Assembly: GCA_963753545.1 (NCBI GenBank)
Contig: CAVWCQ010000011.1
Span: 248,001-312,000 of the forward strand
From: CAVWCQ01 sp963753545
Lineage (GTDB): Bacteria; Chloroflexota; Anaerolineae; Aggregatilineales; Aggregatilineaceae
Reading direction: 5' to 3'
Length of the DNA: 64,000 nucleotides
Each line of letters begins with the position of its first letter. The stretch's first letter is position 1. The notes beneath the pieces were generated by a model that was not told the origin of the DNA, did not search any database, and was given only the letters and a program-made list of their open reading frames with translations. This document shows, one piece after another, positions 1 to 9,519 of this stretch. Made by a program: the position numbers and the translations under genes.

Positions 1-477
1 CTCGGCGTGGTCTACAATCCGATGCATGAGCAGTGCTTCACGGCAATTCGTGGTGAAGGCGCTTGGCTGAACGGGGAACGGATGCAGGTCAGCGCCATCG
101 ACACGCTCGGACAGGCGCTTACCGCCACCGGGTTTTCCTATGACAACTGGGCCAACCCCACCAATAACATCGACCACTTCACCCATTTTATGTCGCGGAC
201 GCAGGGCGTGCGGCGGCTCGGATCGGCGGCCCTCGACCTCTGTTATGTCGCTGCCGGGCAGTTGGATGTCTACTGGGAGCGCAACACCAATCCCTGGGAT
301 GTCCAGGCGGGGCTTCTCTGCGTGCTGGAAGCTGGCGGGCAGATTTCCGATCATGAAGGGCAGGTCAACCACACTGCCTACAGTGGGAAGCGAATCCTGG
401 CAACCAACCGGCTGCTGCACGATCAGGCTCTCGCCGTGCTCACACAGGGCGACGCGGCCCCCCGCCCCACCGCCTGA
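1..477 (+). CDS. Inositol monophosphatase family protein, C-terminal part (start outside window)
   Basis: The last 158 codons of an enzyme with the inositol-monophosphatase fold; the reading frame is open to the left edge, so the true start is upstream. The family hydrolyses inositol or sugar phosphates in the cytosol with Mg ions. Visible features are GEGAWLNG near the start of the fragment, the conserved GSAALDLCYVAAGQLD segment, and the metal-binding motif NPWDVQAGLLCVLEAGG, whose Asp is a metal ligand in the family. The N-terminal DPxDGT metal site is not in the window. The exact substrate (inositol phosphate, histidinol phosphate or fructose bisphosphate) cannot be told from this part. 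Confidence 0.88.
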   Translation, partial: LGVVYNPMHEQCFTAIRGEGAWLNGERMQVSAIDTLGQALTATGFSYDNWANPTNNIDHFTHFMSRTQGVRRLGSAALDLCYVAAGQLDVYWERNTNPWDVQAGLLCVLEAGGQISDHEGQVNHTAYSGKRILATNRLLHDQALAVLTQGDAAPRPTA

Positions 478-484
478 CCGAATC

Positions 485-511
485 GTAGGGGCGGGTTAAC
501 AAACCCGCCCT
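485..511. repeat. GTAGGGGCG palindromic repeat, copy 1
   Basis: A short dispersed palindrome: GTAGGGGCGGGTTAACAAACC runs into its complement, giving a GGGCGGGTT/AACCCGCCC hairpin. It lies just after the first gene. Related copies occur near 2583, 5365, 5435, 12112-12272 and 25804. Confidence 0.8.
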
Positions 512-520
512 CTAATCTTT

Positions 521-556
521 CCTCTTGCTTTTCTCCGCGTTCTCCGCGGTGAATTT
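521..556. repeat. Dispersed CTCCGCGGTGAA repeat, copy 1
   Basis: The string CTTTTCTCCGCGTTCTCCG followed by CGGTGAATTT is a second intergenic repeat family. Closely similar strings occur at 13605-13652 and 16471-16522, with a weaker one near 2512. No coding function is apparent. Confidence 0.6.
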
Positions 557-568
557 GTCTTTTAGCTT

Positions 569-2404
569 TTATTTCTCGCCAGGCCGCATGGCATCGGCAG
601 GTTCCATCTTCGTCTGCGTGATATACAGCCTGCCCGACACATAAGCCATGTTGCCGAACGTGCCGATCCAGACGTTGTAGACGCCCGCACGCGGCGCGCC
701 GATATCCACTACCGGGTGGAACGTACCAGACGCATCATCCCCGCACAGCCATTTGCCGCTCGGATCCTGAATCGCCAGCGCTGTATCATCGGTCCCGATA
801 AACATCAGCCGCAGATTGTTGCTCCGACCCGACCACGTCAGCCGGAAGTCCGGCGCGCTGGTGACAAAGCCCGTGCACGCCGGATCGATAGCCGCCATGT
901 TGATATCCCCGCCCGCCACAATGTTATCAATGATCGTTGGGTCGGGTGTGAATCCGGCAGCCAGCGTGCGCGAGTCAAAGTTCGGCGTCGCCTGGGGATC
1001 CGGCTGCTGGTTGCTCTGCGCCTGCGGGAGGGTGTCTGGCGTCACATCCGTCTGGCTGATATATATTGTTCCGCCGATATAGTCATTGGTGGGATCAACC
1101 GAGCCAATCCACAGGTTATAGGCCCCTGCCGCCGGGTTCGGGATATCCACCGAGGGATGAAAGCTGTTGAAGGAATTATCATTGCACAGCCAGTTACCAG
1201 CCGGGTCTTGAATGGTAAGCGTGGTATCGTCTCGCCCCACAAAGAGGATGCGCAGTTTGGCTGTTTGTCCGGTCCAGTTCACGCGCAGATCGGGTGCAGC
1301 GGTCACATAGCCGCTGCAATCCGTGCTCACCGTTGAGGCGTCGATTTCTCCCCCGGCAGAAGTTTCCTTTGTAAACGGATCGGGTGTAAACCCGCCAGCC
1401 AGATCGACCTCGCCGTAGTTCGGGTCCAAAGCCGCAGACAGCGTGTCGGTTGGTATGGCTACATCCGTTGGCGATAGGGTCGTCGTGGTGATATAAAGCT
1501 GCCCGGAGACATACGACGAGCCGTGAAACGCGCCGATCCAGATGTTATAGACGCCCTCCGCCGGGCGGATCAGATCGAGAGCCGGATGAACCGTGTTAAA
1601 GGAGTCGTCGCTGCACAGCCATGATCCGCTCGGATCATTGACGATCAGAGTTGTGTCATCATCCCCCGCGAAGAAAATGCGCAGGCGGTTCGTGTTGCCC
1701 GACCAGACCAGCCGCACATCCGGCGAACTGGAGACATACCCGTCACAGTTTGGGTCCACGCGAGAGGCGTCGAGATTGCCGCCTGCTACAATATCAGCCG
1801 TCGTTGGATCGGGCGTAAATCCGCCAGCCAGTTCCAGAGTTGTGAAATTCGGAGTGGCGTTCGGGTTCAAAGTGAGCGCGGCGTCGGGTGAAGCTTCTTC
1901 CTCTGTAGGTGTCAGGGATGTCTTGGTGATGTACAGGGTGCCAGAGACATATTGCGTCGCGCTGTAACTGCCCACCCACACAAAATAATCGCCTTCATCT
2001 GGCCCCGCGATATCAATCGTGGGATGCACCGAGTCGTATGTGTTATCGCTGCACATCCACCGTCCCGCCGGGGTTTGCACGATCATCGCGGTATCGTCTG
2101 TGCCCAAAAAGAACAGACGCAAATTGGACTCCCGCCCGCTCCACTTGATGCGATAGTCTGGCTGGAGGGTGACATAGCCCGTGCAGCCCGGATCGGTGCC
2201 AGCCGTTGAGGCGTCAACCTCCCCGCCCGCGACCATATCCTGCGTGAACGGATCAGGAGTAAAGCCCTCGCTGAGTGTGACACCTCCAAAGTTGGGTGTC
2301 AGCGTTGGATCGAGAGTATCGGAGGTCTGCGCGGCGGCCTGGACCGCCCCTGAAAAAGCGATCGTCAGTAAAAACGCCGCCAGCAAAAGTCGCGCTCGGA
2401 TCAT
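569..2404 (-). CDS. Secreted protein with four related beta-rich repeats
   Basis: A 611-residue protein with a clear signal peptide (MIRARLLLAAFLLTIAFSG, cleavage near AQAAAQ). The mature part is four copies of a domain of about 140 residues (roughly 30-165, 175-312, 318-455, 470-605). Each opens with a GFTPDP segment and contains CxGYV, a W-S/T-G-x(3)-LRxxFxGxDDT strand, a second Cys in WxCxD, HPxxDI, VWIG or VWVG, and YVSGxLYIT. The paired Cys suggests one disulphide per repeat. The pattern resembles pre-peptidase C-terminal beta-sandwiches, but I do not recognise a named family. It probably acts outside the cell, possibly in binding. There is no catalytic motif and no anchor at the C-terminus. 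It is the last gene of a minus-strand run, separated from the M50 gene by about 230 bases. Confidence 0.8.
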   Translation of the reverse strand: MIRARLLLAAFLLTIAFSGAVQAAAQTSDTLDPTLTPNFGGVTLSEGFTPDPFTQDMVAGGEVDASTAGTDPGCTGYVTLQPDYRIKWSGRESNLRLFFLGTDDTAMIVQTPAGRWMCSDNTYDSVHPTIDIAGPDEGDYFVWVGSYSATQYVSGTLYITKTSLTPTEEEASPDAALTLNPNATPNFTTLELAGGFTPDPTTADIVAGGNLDASRVDPNCDGYVSSSPDVRLVWSGNTNRLRIFFAGDDDTTLIVNDPSGSWLCSDDSFNTVHPALDLIRPAEGVYNIWIGAFHGSSYVSGQLYITTTTLSPTDVAIPTDTLSAALDPNYGEVDLAGGFTPDPFTKETSAGGEIDASTVSTDCSGYVTAAPDLRVNWTGQTAKLRILFVGRDDTTLTIQDPAGNWLCNDNSFNSFHPSVDIPNPAAGAYNLWIGSVDPTNDYIGGTIYISQTDVTPDTLPQAQSNQQPDPQATPNFDSRTLAAGFTPDPTIIDNIVAGGDINMAAIDPACTGFVTSAPDFRLTWSGRSNNLRLMFIGTDDTALAIQDPSGKWLCGDDASGTFHPVVDIGAPRAGVYNVWIGTFGNMAYVSGRLYITQTKMEPADAMRPGEK

Positions 2405-2471
2405 GGATTTCTTTTCTGTCCTCCGTAATAGAAGTTTTTACATCCCCATGATATACCACTTTGGGGCAGGC

Positions 2472-2512
2472 GAAAAGACGGACAGGTTGCTTACCCTGCC
2501 CGTCCTTTTTCT
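2472..2512. terminator. Terminator-like hairpin
   Basis: GACGGACAGG pairs with CCTGCCCGTC (one mismatch) and is followed by CTTTTTCTC on the plus strand. It sits between two minus-strand genes, so it may act in the opposite direction or be one of the small dispersed hairpins common here. Confidence 0.4.
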
Positions 2513-2582
2513 CTCTTGCTTTTCCTAGCGCAGCCGCGCTCTTTGTGCTCTTAGTAGTTTAACAAAGGTCGCGTGATTAATG

Positions 2583-2630
2583 TGTAGGGGCGTTGCTTTG
2601 CGTGCGGCGAAGCCGCTAAGCCGCCACGCC
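2583..2630. repeat. GTAGGGGCG palindromic repeat, copy 2
   Basis: GTAGGGGCGTTGCTTTGCGT leads into GCGGCGAAGCCGCTAAGCCG and closes with CACGCCC. It is a longer, branched version of the same repeat family, between the M50 gene and the secreted repeat gene. Confidence 0.65.
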
Positions 2631-2634
2631 CAAC

Positions 2635-4329
2635 TCACACCGCTGCTGCTTTGCGGCGCTGAGTACGCATCCGGCGAACACGGCGGCGCACCCGTGTAAA
2701 GGCGAAGAAGCCCACAATCAGGGCGATAATGATCAAACCGGGGATCGTCTGGGCAAAGCGCAGCACATAGCCACCCAGCGCAAAGACGGCCAGCGTCAGC
2801 GCGATCACCGTCCACAGCCCGGCCAGAATGCCGAAGATGGCGAAGATGCGCTCCTCGCGGGTGAACGCTTCGCGGTGGCGGAGTTTTTTCCACAGCGATC
2901 CGCCCAGCACAAAGCCCAGGCTCTTTTCACGCAGGCGGGGGATTTCCAGCCAGTCCATCAGAATATAGTACCCGTCCAGCTTCAGCAGCGGATTCAGGTT
3001 CATAAAGCTGGTCAGATAGGTGAGGATGGCGAACTGGTAAAGCACGGACTGCAGGAACGCGCCCGGCCCGGTCAGGATCAGCAGGCTTGCCAGCCCGCCC
3101 AACAAGAATCCCGAATGCGGCCCGGCCCAACTGACGATAATCCGCGGGCGGCGCGGCTCCATCCAGATATCCGTCGTATCGACAAACGCGGCAGGCATAC
3201 CCATATAGAATAGGAAACCGCCGCGCCGGACATCGCGCCCAAAATGTTTGGTGGCGACAGCATGCGACCATTCGTGGATGAGCAGCGTGATCGCTTGCAG
3301 CAGGTAGATCGACACTGCCGCAATAAACGCTCCTCCGGACAGCACCGAGATATCCCGATCAAAGACGCCTGTCAGCAATCCGAGGAAGGCCGCCCCACCC
3401 AGGATCATGACTGCCACCATAATGAGCTCGCTCACCGGGGAAAACAGGAATCGCCCGCCAGCCCGGTAGGATCGTGTGATCCAGTTATCAATCCCGCTGA
3501 TGGCGATTTCCGTGTTCATAAAGCCGCGTCCCAGCCGCCGCCACAGCACATTTGACTTTCGCTGGGCCACAAGTTGGTCCGCCGCGCCGTAAATATTGAC
3601 CAGCGACTCAATAAATCCTTTGGTTTGAAGCTGATCGAGCAGGCCGATCAACCCGCCAATCGCCAGTTTGCCATATTCCAGCATGTAGGCAACAGCGATA
3701 TCCTGTACCGTGGATTTGCCGTCCATCTGGTTCCACAAAAAGACCTGCTCTGCGGTCAGCCGTACATAGGCATCCGTGCGCAGGTTCTTGAGAATCCAGT
3801 AAGTTTCACCGCGCGCGTCGGTCAGCTTCTTGAGCGCGTATCCCTGAATCTGCTTGGGGCGGTAGGTGCTCAAATCGCGGGCGCGTACTTGCTGGCTGAA
3901 CACGCTTTCGGTGGGGCGATGCATGAGCAGCGTCTCGTCAGCGGAGCGCGACCACACCGAGTCGATATCCTCGCGCACGAGGTGCATCGTCCCTTCCACG
4001 TCCAGCGCGCCAGTCGAGTCGGTCTTTGCCAGCGCCGCATCCCAGATCGGCAGCAGTCCCTCTTTAGGCAGAATCAGCGTCTCTTCCGAGGCTTCGGTCC
4101 ACAGGTCGAGCCGCTTTTGATCCAGATGTTCGTGCCGCAAAAAGATTGTTTCGTTGTCGAACTGGTCCCAGACGCCGCTTGCCGCCTGCGTGACGATCAG
4201 GCCCCAGATGCCGCCCATCCCCTCTGTCGGAGGTTTGGCAGCGTTTTTGCTCATCTGCTCGTCCAGGCGATCCCACAAACCGCCCGTGTCTTTGACAACG
4301 GCCCCGAGATGCCGGTATACGTTCGCCAT
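2635..4329 (-). CDS. PqqD-like domain fused to M50 zinc metalloprotease (integral membrane)
   Basis: A 564-residue membrane protein. The first ~130 residues are soluble and unassigned. Residues ~145-225 resemble PqqD peptide chaperones (a peptide-handling winged-helix fold), with text such as YALKKLTDARGETYWILKNL. From ~275 onward there are several membrane segments with the M50 zinc motif HEWSHAVATKHFG and the third-ligand segment NPLLKLDGYYILMDW. Similar fusions are annotated as putative peptide zinc metalloproteases in RiPP or secretion clusters, but no precursor peptide or HlyD partner is visible here. The C-terminus is a basic Arg-rich tail. Its ATG overlaps the stop of the upstream FHA gene by one base, so the two are probably translationally coupled. 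The natural substrate is unknown. Confidence 0.85.
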   Translation of the reverse strand: MANVYRHLGAVVKDTGGLWDRLDEQMSKNAAKPPTEGMGGIWGLIVTQAASGVWDQFDNETIFLRHEHLDQKRLDLWTEASEETLILPKEGLLPIWDAALAKTDSTGALDVEGTMHLVREDIDSVWSRSADETLLMHRPTESVFSQQVRARDLSTYRPKQIQGYALKKLTDARGETYWILKNLRTDAYVRLTAEQVFLWNQMDGKSTVQDIAVAYMLEYGKLAIGGLIGLLDQLQTKGFIESLVNIYGAADQLVAQRKSNVLWRRLGRGFMNTEIAISGIDNWITRSYRAGGRFLFSPVSELIMVAVMILGGAAFLGLLTGVFDRDISVLSGGAFIAAVSIYLLQAITLLIHEWSHAVATKHFGRDVRRGGFLFYMGMPAAFVDTTDIWMEPRRPRIIVSWAGPHSGFLLGGLASLLILTGPGAFLQSVLYQFAILTYLTSFMNLNPLLKLDGYYILMDWLEIPRLREKSLGFVLGGSLWKKLRHREAFTREERIFAIFGILAGLWTVIALTLAVFALGGYVLRFAQTIPGLIIIALIVGFFAFTRVRRRVRRMRTQRRKAAAV

Positions 4330-5021
4330 TAGCTTCCAGCTCTAAATAACATCGTCGTTTCGCCCATCGTGATCACCGTGCCGTCATTCAGCGCGCAGGG
4401 TTCGTTCGCGCTGATCGGCACGCCGTTGACAATCGTCCCGTTCGCGCTGCCCAGGTCAGTCACCGTCCAGGAGCCATCTTCCGCCTTAGTGATTTCAGCG
4501 TGTGGGCGCGATACGGAGCGATCTTGCAGCGAGATGTCCCAGGCGGCATTGCGTGTCGCCCGCCCAATTCTGATCATAGGCGTCAGCAGTTCAATTTCCG
4601 CGCCTTCCTGTGGGCCAGACGTGATATGCAGCTTGGGTGTGCCGCCCTCGCTCATCGGAACGATCAGCGTGCCCGTCGCTTTGGCCTGTTCGTGTTCCTC
4701 CTCCGTCACCACGGCGGAGAATTTGAGGATGGGCACGTAGAGCCGGATCACGTCGCCATGTGCCAGCGGGAAGGGATCGGTCAGCAGTTTATCATTGACA
4801 TACGTGCCGTTCGCGCTGCCCAGGTCCGCGATCATAAAAATACCATCCCGGAAGCTGATCACCGCGTGTTGGCGAGAAACGTGCCGCTCTGGAATGGCGA
4901 TCTGGTTGTTCGGGCTGCGGCCTATCGTCGCGGTTGCCCCTTCAGCCAGCACAAACTCGCGGAGACTGCCCGATTCCGGGTCTTCCCAGGTTACTTTTGC
5001 CAGTCCTTCTTGCTCGCTCAT
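4329..5021 (-). CDS. Twin FHA-domain protein
   Basis: A 230-residue cytosolic protein with two forkhead-associated domains. FHA1 spans about residues 25-100 (IGRSPNNQIAIPERHVSRQH, then DLGSANGTYVND). FHA2 spans about 140-225 (IRIGRATRNAAWDISLQDRS, then PHAEI and DLGSANGTIVNG). The GR, S-R-x-H and NGT residues needed for phosphothreonine binding are present in both. It lies five bases after the zinc-finger gene and overlaps the M50 gene start, which places it in a three-gene operon. A role as a phospho-dependent adaptor for the membrane protease is inference; no Ser/Thr kinase is encoded nearby. Confidence 0.92.
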   Translation of the reverse strand: MSEQEGLAKVTWEDPESGSLREFVLAEGATATIGRSPNNQIAIPERHVSRQHAVISFRDGIFMIADLGSANGTYVNDKLLTDPFPLAHGDVIRLYVPILKFSAVVTEEEHEQAKATGTLIVPMSEGGTPKLHITSGPQEGAEIELLTPMIRIGRATRNAAWDISLQDRSVSRPHAEITKAEDGSWTVTDLGSANGTIVNGVPISANEPCALNDGTVITMGETTMLFRAGS

Positions 5022-5026
5022 AGGGT

Positions 5027-5239
5027 TTAATCCAGGTAAGGCATTTCAATGGGTTCGGGCTGCGGTTTGCACTGCCCGCACCAGACCGCATCGGCAACCA
5101 CCAGTGACTTAGGCACTTTTTTACCACCGACATAAACCGAAATAATGTAGGTCATTGTTTTAATATGAGCGCCACAGACGGCGCGCCCACACCACCGGCA
5201 GATGGCTTCGGCCTCTTTACCGCAGTGAATACATTTCAT
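5027..5239 (-). CDS. Small B-box-like zinc-finger protein
   Basis: A 70-residue protein with CIHC, CRWC, CGAHI and CGQC pairs, enough Cys and His to bind two zinc ions in a B-box-like arrangement. ATG is preceded by AAAAGGATTGTCCG. It is the first gene of the operon with the FHA and M50 genes. The function is unknown; such small fingers usually mediate protein contacts. Confidence 0.75.
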   Translation of the reverse strand: MKCIHCGKEAEAICRWCGRAVCGAHIKTMTYIISVYVGGKKVPKSLVVADAVWCGQCKPQPEPIEMPYLD

Positions 5240-5364
5240 CGGACAATCCTTTTGGCCCCAGGGTGAATATTGAGATTGGAATGAGTATACACCAAGCGCC
5301 CCTGGAATGAGAAACGCAGCCCATCCCGGCTTCCTGGTATGATCCTGCTGCCGAAGACTGGCCT

Positions 5365-5463
5365 GTAGGGGCGTATGGCTATACGCCCTTTTCGTGTCAA
5401 CGTAAGCGGCGCTAAGCCGCTGCGCCCAGTTTTTGCAGGGGCGGGTTTAATAAACCCGCCCTC
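5365..5463. repeat. GTAGGGGCG palindromic repeats, copies 3 and 4
   Basis: Two hairpins about 45 bases apart: GTAGGGGCGTATGGCTATAC followed by GCCC, and GCAGGGGCGGGTTTAATAAA followed by CCCGCCC. Between them GCGGCGCTAAGCCGC forms a third small stem. The central part of each copy differs while the arms stay complementary. Confidence 0.75.
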
Positions 5464-5636
5464 AGTGCTGCTTTCCAAATTCGAGCGTTGCTCGAAGCGG
5501 GATGAGCGGGTCGTTTGAAAGGATCATCCCCCTACCGTTTTACAAACCGCCTCTAATCCATTAGCCCACTTGTCTAATATATTAAACTATTTTTAACCGT
5601 CGTCAGGAAACCATCCCTTACTCTTACATCAAAAAC

Positions 5637-5665
5637 TTGACGAGAAAGAACATTAGTGCTAGACT
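5637..5665 (+). promoter_or_regulatory. Sigma-70-type promoter for the nurA operon
   Basis: TTGACG at 5637-5642 and TAGACT at 5660-5665 with a 17-base spacer, about 57 bases before the nurA start codon. Seen by eye only. Confidence 0.6.
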
Positions 5666-5721
5666 GACTCTAGAATAATCGAACAACCGTGTCATTTGAG
5701 TCAGGTTTGGAGCACATTTAG

Positions 5722-6957
5722 GTGACGTTAGAGTTTGAAAAAGTAGTGCCGCAGGTTGAGCGGATGGGCCGGGCGCTGGCGGCGCGCAACATCACGATGG
5801 GAGAGCGCGCAGAACAAGCGTGGGCACTGTTCAGAGAACTACATGACCTTGACGCCATTCACGAGCGCGTTCAGTTAGCGCGAGATCGCGACGCTGGTTT
5901 TCGCGGGGCCGCCCCACGTAACGAAACGATCACCAAACCCTACCCGCTTCCGCCCGCTCCCGAACACGCAACGATTATTGCCGCCGATGGGTCCCAGGTG
6001 TACCCCAGCATTCACTCCGCTGCGCTGTACTACCTGACCAACGTCGGCATCTTTGTGTATCATCATGGGCGCGACGACCTGCCCGAACAGTTCACCGAAC
6101 CCCATCTGTTTTACAGCGAAGAAGCCGTCCGCGACGGTCAGGGACAGGTCATCACCAACACCGCCGTGAACGCTCGCCGCACAGTCACCGAAATTCAAAC
6201 GTTGGCCCGCGAGAGCTGGAACCGCCGGGCGATTGAATGTCCTATGCTCTCCGTTACCGATGGGCCGCTGATGTTCTGGGTGGGAAAAGACGTGCCCGAC
6301 GGTAAAGAACTGGAAAAGGATTACATGGGGGCGTTGGTCCACCTGCACGACACACACGCCTCGATGCAAATGGAGCACAGCAACAGCACCAGCCTGATTG
6401 GCTATGTGGACCGCCCCACCAGCACCTTTGTCGTCTCGCTGGTGTACCTCATGAGCCTCCTGGACGAGGAAGTCTACCGCAGCGTGCTGCAATCGAACGG
6501 CATTCTGGAAGGTCTGACCGACCAATCGTTGATGTTCCGGCTGCTCAAGCCCGGCCAGCGATCCGCGCTGTTTATCCAGCAGTCGCCGCAAAACAAACGC
6601 TATCACGACAAGGGCGAGAGTTACGAGATCGCCTTCTTTTACTTAAATGTTGGGAACGACCAGGGATACCACCTCGCGCGCATCGAGATGCCTATGTGGG
6701 TTGCCCGCCATCCTGTCCTGGTCGATCAGGCGCATGCGCTGGTCTACCACCAATGTCAGGTGATGTGGCGCTATCCCTATGTCTTAACCCGCGCTGATGA
6801 GTTAGCCGTTGTCCGCGCCCACGAAAAATCCCAGTTGGACGAAATGATCGAGATCGAACTGCGCCGCAACGAGCAGTTGGTCGAACATTCCGAAAAGCTG
6901 GAAAGTAAAGTCGTGCGGCATGGGCGGCGGCGTTATGGTCAAAAAGTGCGCCACTAG
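5722..6957 (+). CDS. nurA: NurA-type nuclease
   Basis: A 411-residue protein with a NurA domain, the RNase-H-like nuclease that works with the HerA translocase in resecting DNA ends. The N-terminal catalytic segment IIAADGSQVYPSIHSAALYY holds the conserved Asp-Gly-Ser. A second acidic segment, LSVTDGPLMFW, lies near residue 180, and the C-terminal region HLARIEMPMWVARHPVLVDQ is also family-like. The start is GTG, chosen because it directly follows the promoter and leader and gives the usual N-terminus. It leads a plus-strand run whose last member is herA, with an amylase gene and a small gene in between, an unusual arrangement since the two partners are normally adjacent. The assignment is from motifs, not alignment. 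Confidence 0.88.
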   Translation: MTLEFEKVVPQVERMGRALAARNITMGERAEQAWALFRELHDLDAIHERVQLARDRDAGFRGAAPRNETITKPYPLPPAPEHATIIAADGSQVYPSIHSAALYYLTNVGIFVYHHGRDDLPEQFTEPHLFYSEEAVRDGQGQVITNTAVNARRTVTEIQTLARESWNRRAIECPMLSVTDGPLMFWVGKDVPDGKELEKDYMGALVHLHDTHASMQMEHSNSTSLIGYVDRPTSTFVVSLVYLMSLLDEEVYRSVLQSNGILEGLTDQSLMFRLLKPGQRSALFIQQSPQNKRYHDKGESYEIAFFYLNVGNDQGYHLARIEMPMWVARHPVLVDQAHALVYHQCQVMWRYPYVLTRADELAVVRAHEKSQLDEMIEIELRRNEQLVEHSEKLESKVVRHGRRRYGQKVRH

Positions 6958-6962
6958 AGGAG

Positions 6963-9495
6963 ATGATGATGGTTCGCGGGTTCCAAAAGTGTTTGTTTTA
7001 TAGCTTCCTGCTGCTGGTGATCAGTCTCGCACCCCTTGCGACTCGGATGCCAAAGTCTGCTTCCGCGCAGGATGATGAGCAGGCGCTGCTGGACCGGGTG
7101 ATCGCGGCCTTTGAGACTGCTGCCACCTACGGCAGCTACCAGGCAGCCGCCGATACGGCAAACAGCGCCGCCTGGGAAAGCCTTGTTCCTGGCGTTGAGA
7201 TGAGTTACAGCGGCGAGAGAACCGTCAGCCAGACGTATACCTTCGCGACAATCAATGGGCAGATAAACCTGCTCTTAAACGGGCACTTCGCCATTTCTGA
7301 AACACAGCCCGGTTCGACAACAACCAGTTACGTGCTCAATAGCGAATTTCGGATGGTGGATGGGACGGCTTATGTCCAGGCCAGCTATGAAAACCCCGCC
7401 GCTGATCTGCCTCCCCTGCCCGAAGGCTGGATCGAAGCTGACGCCGATAGTGATCTGACCTATCCCGGTCTCGGCGCGATGGATGTTGGGGGTATGCTTG
7501 ACGAGTTTGCTCCCGGCGCGCCCTTCATGAATATTGACATGGAGTCGCTGGCGGCGACGCTTCATGACTCGCTGAGCACGGTAATCAGCGAGCCGGACAC
7601 GTTGGCCGGTGACACCGCCGTTGACCGGATCACACTCACCCTCACCCCGGACAGTTTAAATAGTCCCTGGCTCGGTGGTTATGATCAGGACCCAACCGGA
7701 CAGCGCATCCTGGAAGCCGTCACAGGCGAACCAGTTACCCTCTCGGTGCTGGTTGACGAAAGGGGTTATCTCGTCGGGCTGGATCTGGCGATGAACTTTG
7801 AAGTACCCAGCGTCGATATTGGCGGCTCCGATCCTTCCATTCCCGAAGGCTTCACCATCTCCTACACCGTCTCCAACACGATTTCGCTGCGCTTGAGCGG
7901 CATCAATGAACCCGTTGAAATGGCATCCGCCCCGGAAATCGAAACTCCCGAACCTGTCGCCGCACCACAGGAAGATCTGCCCTGGTGGAATGACCGGGTT
8001 TTCTACGAAATTTTCGTGCGCAGTTTCTACGACAGTGACGGCGACGGCATCGGTGATCTGCGCGGCGTGATCGAAAAACTGGACTATTTGAACGACGGCG
8101 ATCCAACCACGACCACCGATCTCGGCATTACCGGAATCTGGCTGATGCCAGTGGCTCAGTCACCCAGCTATCACGGCTACGATGTGACGGATTATTACAC
8201 GATTGAAGAGGATTACGGCACCAACGAGGACTTTCAGGAATTGATCCAGGCAGCGCACGACCGGGGCATCGCCGTGATCGTGGACCTCGTGCTGAATCAC
8301 ACCTCGTCGCAGCATCCCTGGTTTATCGCTTCCGAAGAGGGTGACCCACAGTTTGCCGACTGGTATATCTGGTCGGATGATCCACCTGCCTATAAGGGAC
8401 CCTGGGGCCAGAATGTATGGCATAAGCGGGGAGATCGGTATTTCTTCGGCCTGTTCTGGTGAAGGTATGCCCGATCTGAACTATGAAAATCCCGCCGTGA
8501 CAGACGAAATGGAGCGCGTCACTCGCTTCTGGCTGGAAGATATGGGCGTCGATGGCTTCCGCCTGGATGCTGTTAAACATATGATCGAAGATGGCCCGGT
8601 GATGGAGAACACGCCCGCCACGCTTGACTGGCTGGTGAACTATCGCGACTTCATCACATCGATCAAACAGGATGCGCTGGTCGTGGGTGAAGTGATGAGC
8701 GGCAGTTCCGTTGTCGCCCAGTACATCGGCCCGCGCCTTGATCTGGCCTTCGAGTTTGACACGGCAGCGGCGATCCTGAACAGCGCCAATTCGGGCACGA
8801 ATACGCCCATCCTGCGCGCCGCCAGACAGGACGCCCAGTTGTACCCATTCGGTCAATATGCTACGTTTATCACTAATCACGATCAACCGCGCGAAATGAC
8901 GCAGTTGAATGGCGATGAAGCAGCGGCAAAAGTCGCGGCGACCATTTTGCTCACCAGCCCCGGCGTACCTTTCATCTATTATGGGGAAGAAATCGGCATG
9001 GTCGGCCCCAAGCCGGACGAGCAAATTCGCACCCCACTGCAATGGGCCGCTGGGGACGGCGGTGGATTTACCACCGGGACGCCCTGGGAACCGCTGGCCG
9101 CCGGGTCTGACGACGTGAACATCGCCAGCCAGGATGTCGATCCCGCGTCACTGTTGAATCATTACCGCGCCCTGGTGCACTTGCGAAACGATCATGCGGC
9201 GCTGCGCGAAGGCGCGATGCTCTTGGTCGTGCCGGGGAGCAAGAATGTGTACAGCTTCCTGCGTTTTACGGAAGATGAAACCCTGCTGATTCTGGTGAAC
9301 CTGTCCGATGAAGCAGTGACCGATTATGCGCTTACTCTCAGCGAGGGGCCGCTGAGCGGCCAGCCCGGAGCCGAAATCATTTTTGGCGAAGGTGAAGCTG
9401 CACTCCCCACGCTGAACGCTGCTGGCGGCTTTGATGACTACAAACCATTGGACACTTTGCCGCCGCAAAGCAGCACTATCGTCCAGCTAAAATAA
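6963..9495 (+). CDS. Secreted alpha-amylase family (GH13) protein, frame interrupted
   Basis: A signal peptide (LFYSFLLLVISLAPLA) is followed by about 300 residues resembling LolA/LppX-type lipoprotein domains, then a GH13 catalytic domain. All four GH13 regions are present: VDLVLNHTS, GFRLDAVKH with the nucleophile Asp, GEVMSG with the acid Glu, and FITNHDQPR. A C-terminal beta domain follows. It should hydrolyse or transfer alpha-glucosidic bonds outside the cell. The frame breaks at 8460: TTCTGG-T-GAAGGT gives a TGA stop after FFGLFW, and dropping one base restores EGMPDLN and an 843-residue protein. It starts five bases after nurA with GAGGAG and three successive ATGs; the third (6969) has the better spacing. 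It is either a base error or a recent mutation. Confidence 0.85.
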
Positions 9496-9519
9496 CACCC
9501 TTTCCGGTGTATCATGCCT

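Larger units (their letters stand above)
5240..5721. other. Intergenic region between divergent operons
   Basis: About 480 bases without a convincing gene. It holds two GTAGGGGCG-type hairpins (5365-5388 and 5435-5463), an AT-rich stretch around 5570-5640 and the nurA promoter. A short minus-strand open frame through the hairpins has the composition of the repeats and is not considered coding. Confidence 0.7.

Noticed and set aside
3574..4332. Plus-strand open frame of about 250 codons
   Set aside because: Antisense to the M50 gene, which has clear motifs; no independent support.
5236..5478. Minus-strand 80-codon frame
   Set aside because: It runs through two palindromic repeats and its residues mirror the repeat sequence.
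8440..8480. Release-factor-2-like programmed frameshift at TGG TGA in the amylase
   Set aside because: No Shine-Dalgarno-like stimulator at the right distance and no slippery CTT codon; the gene has no reason for termination-linked control.
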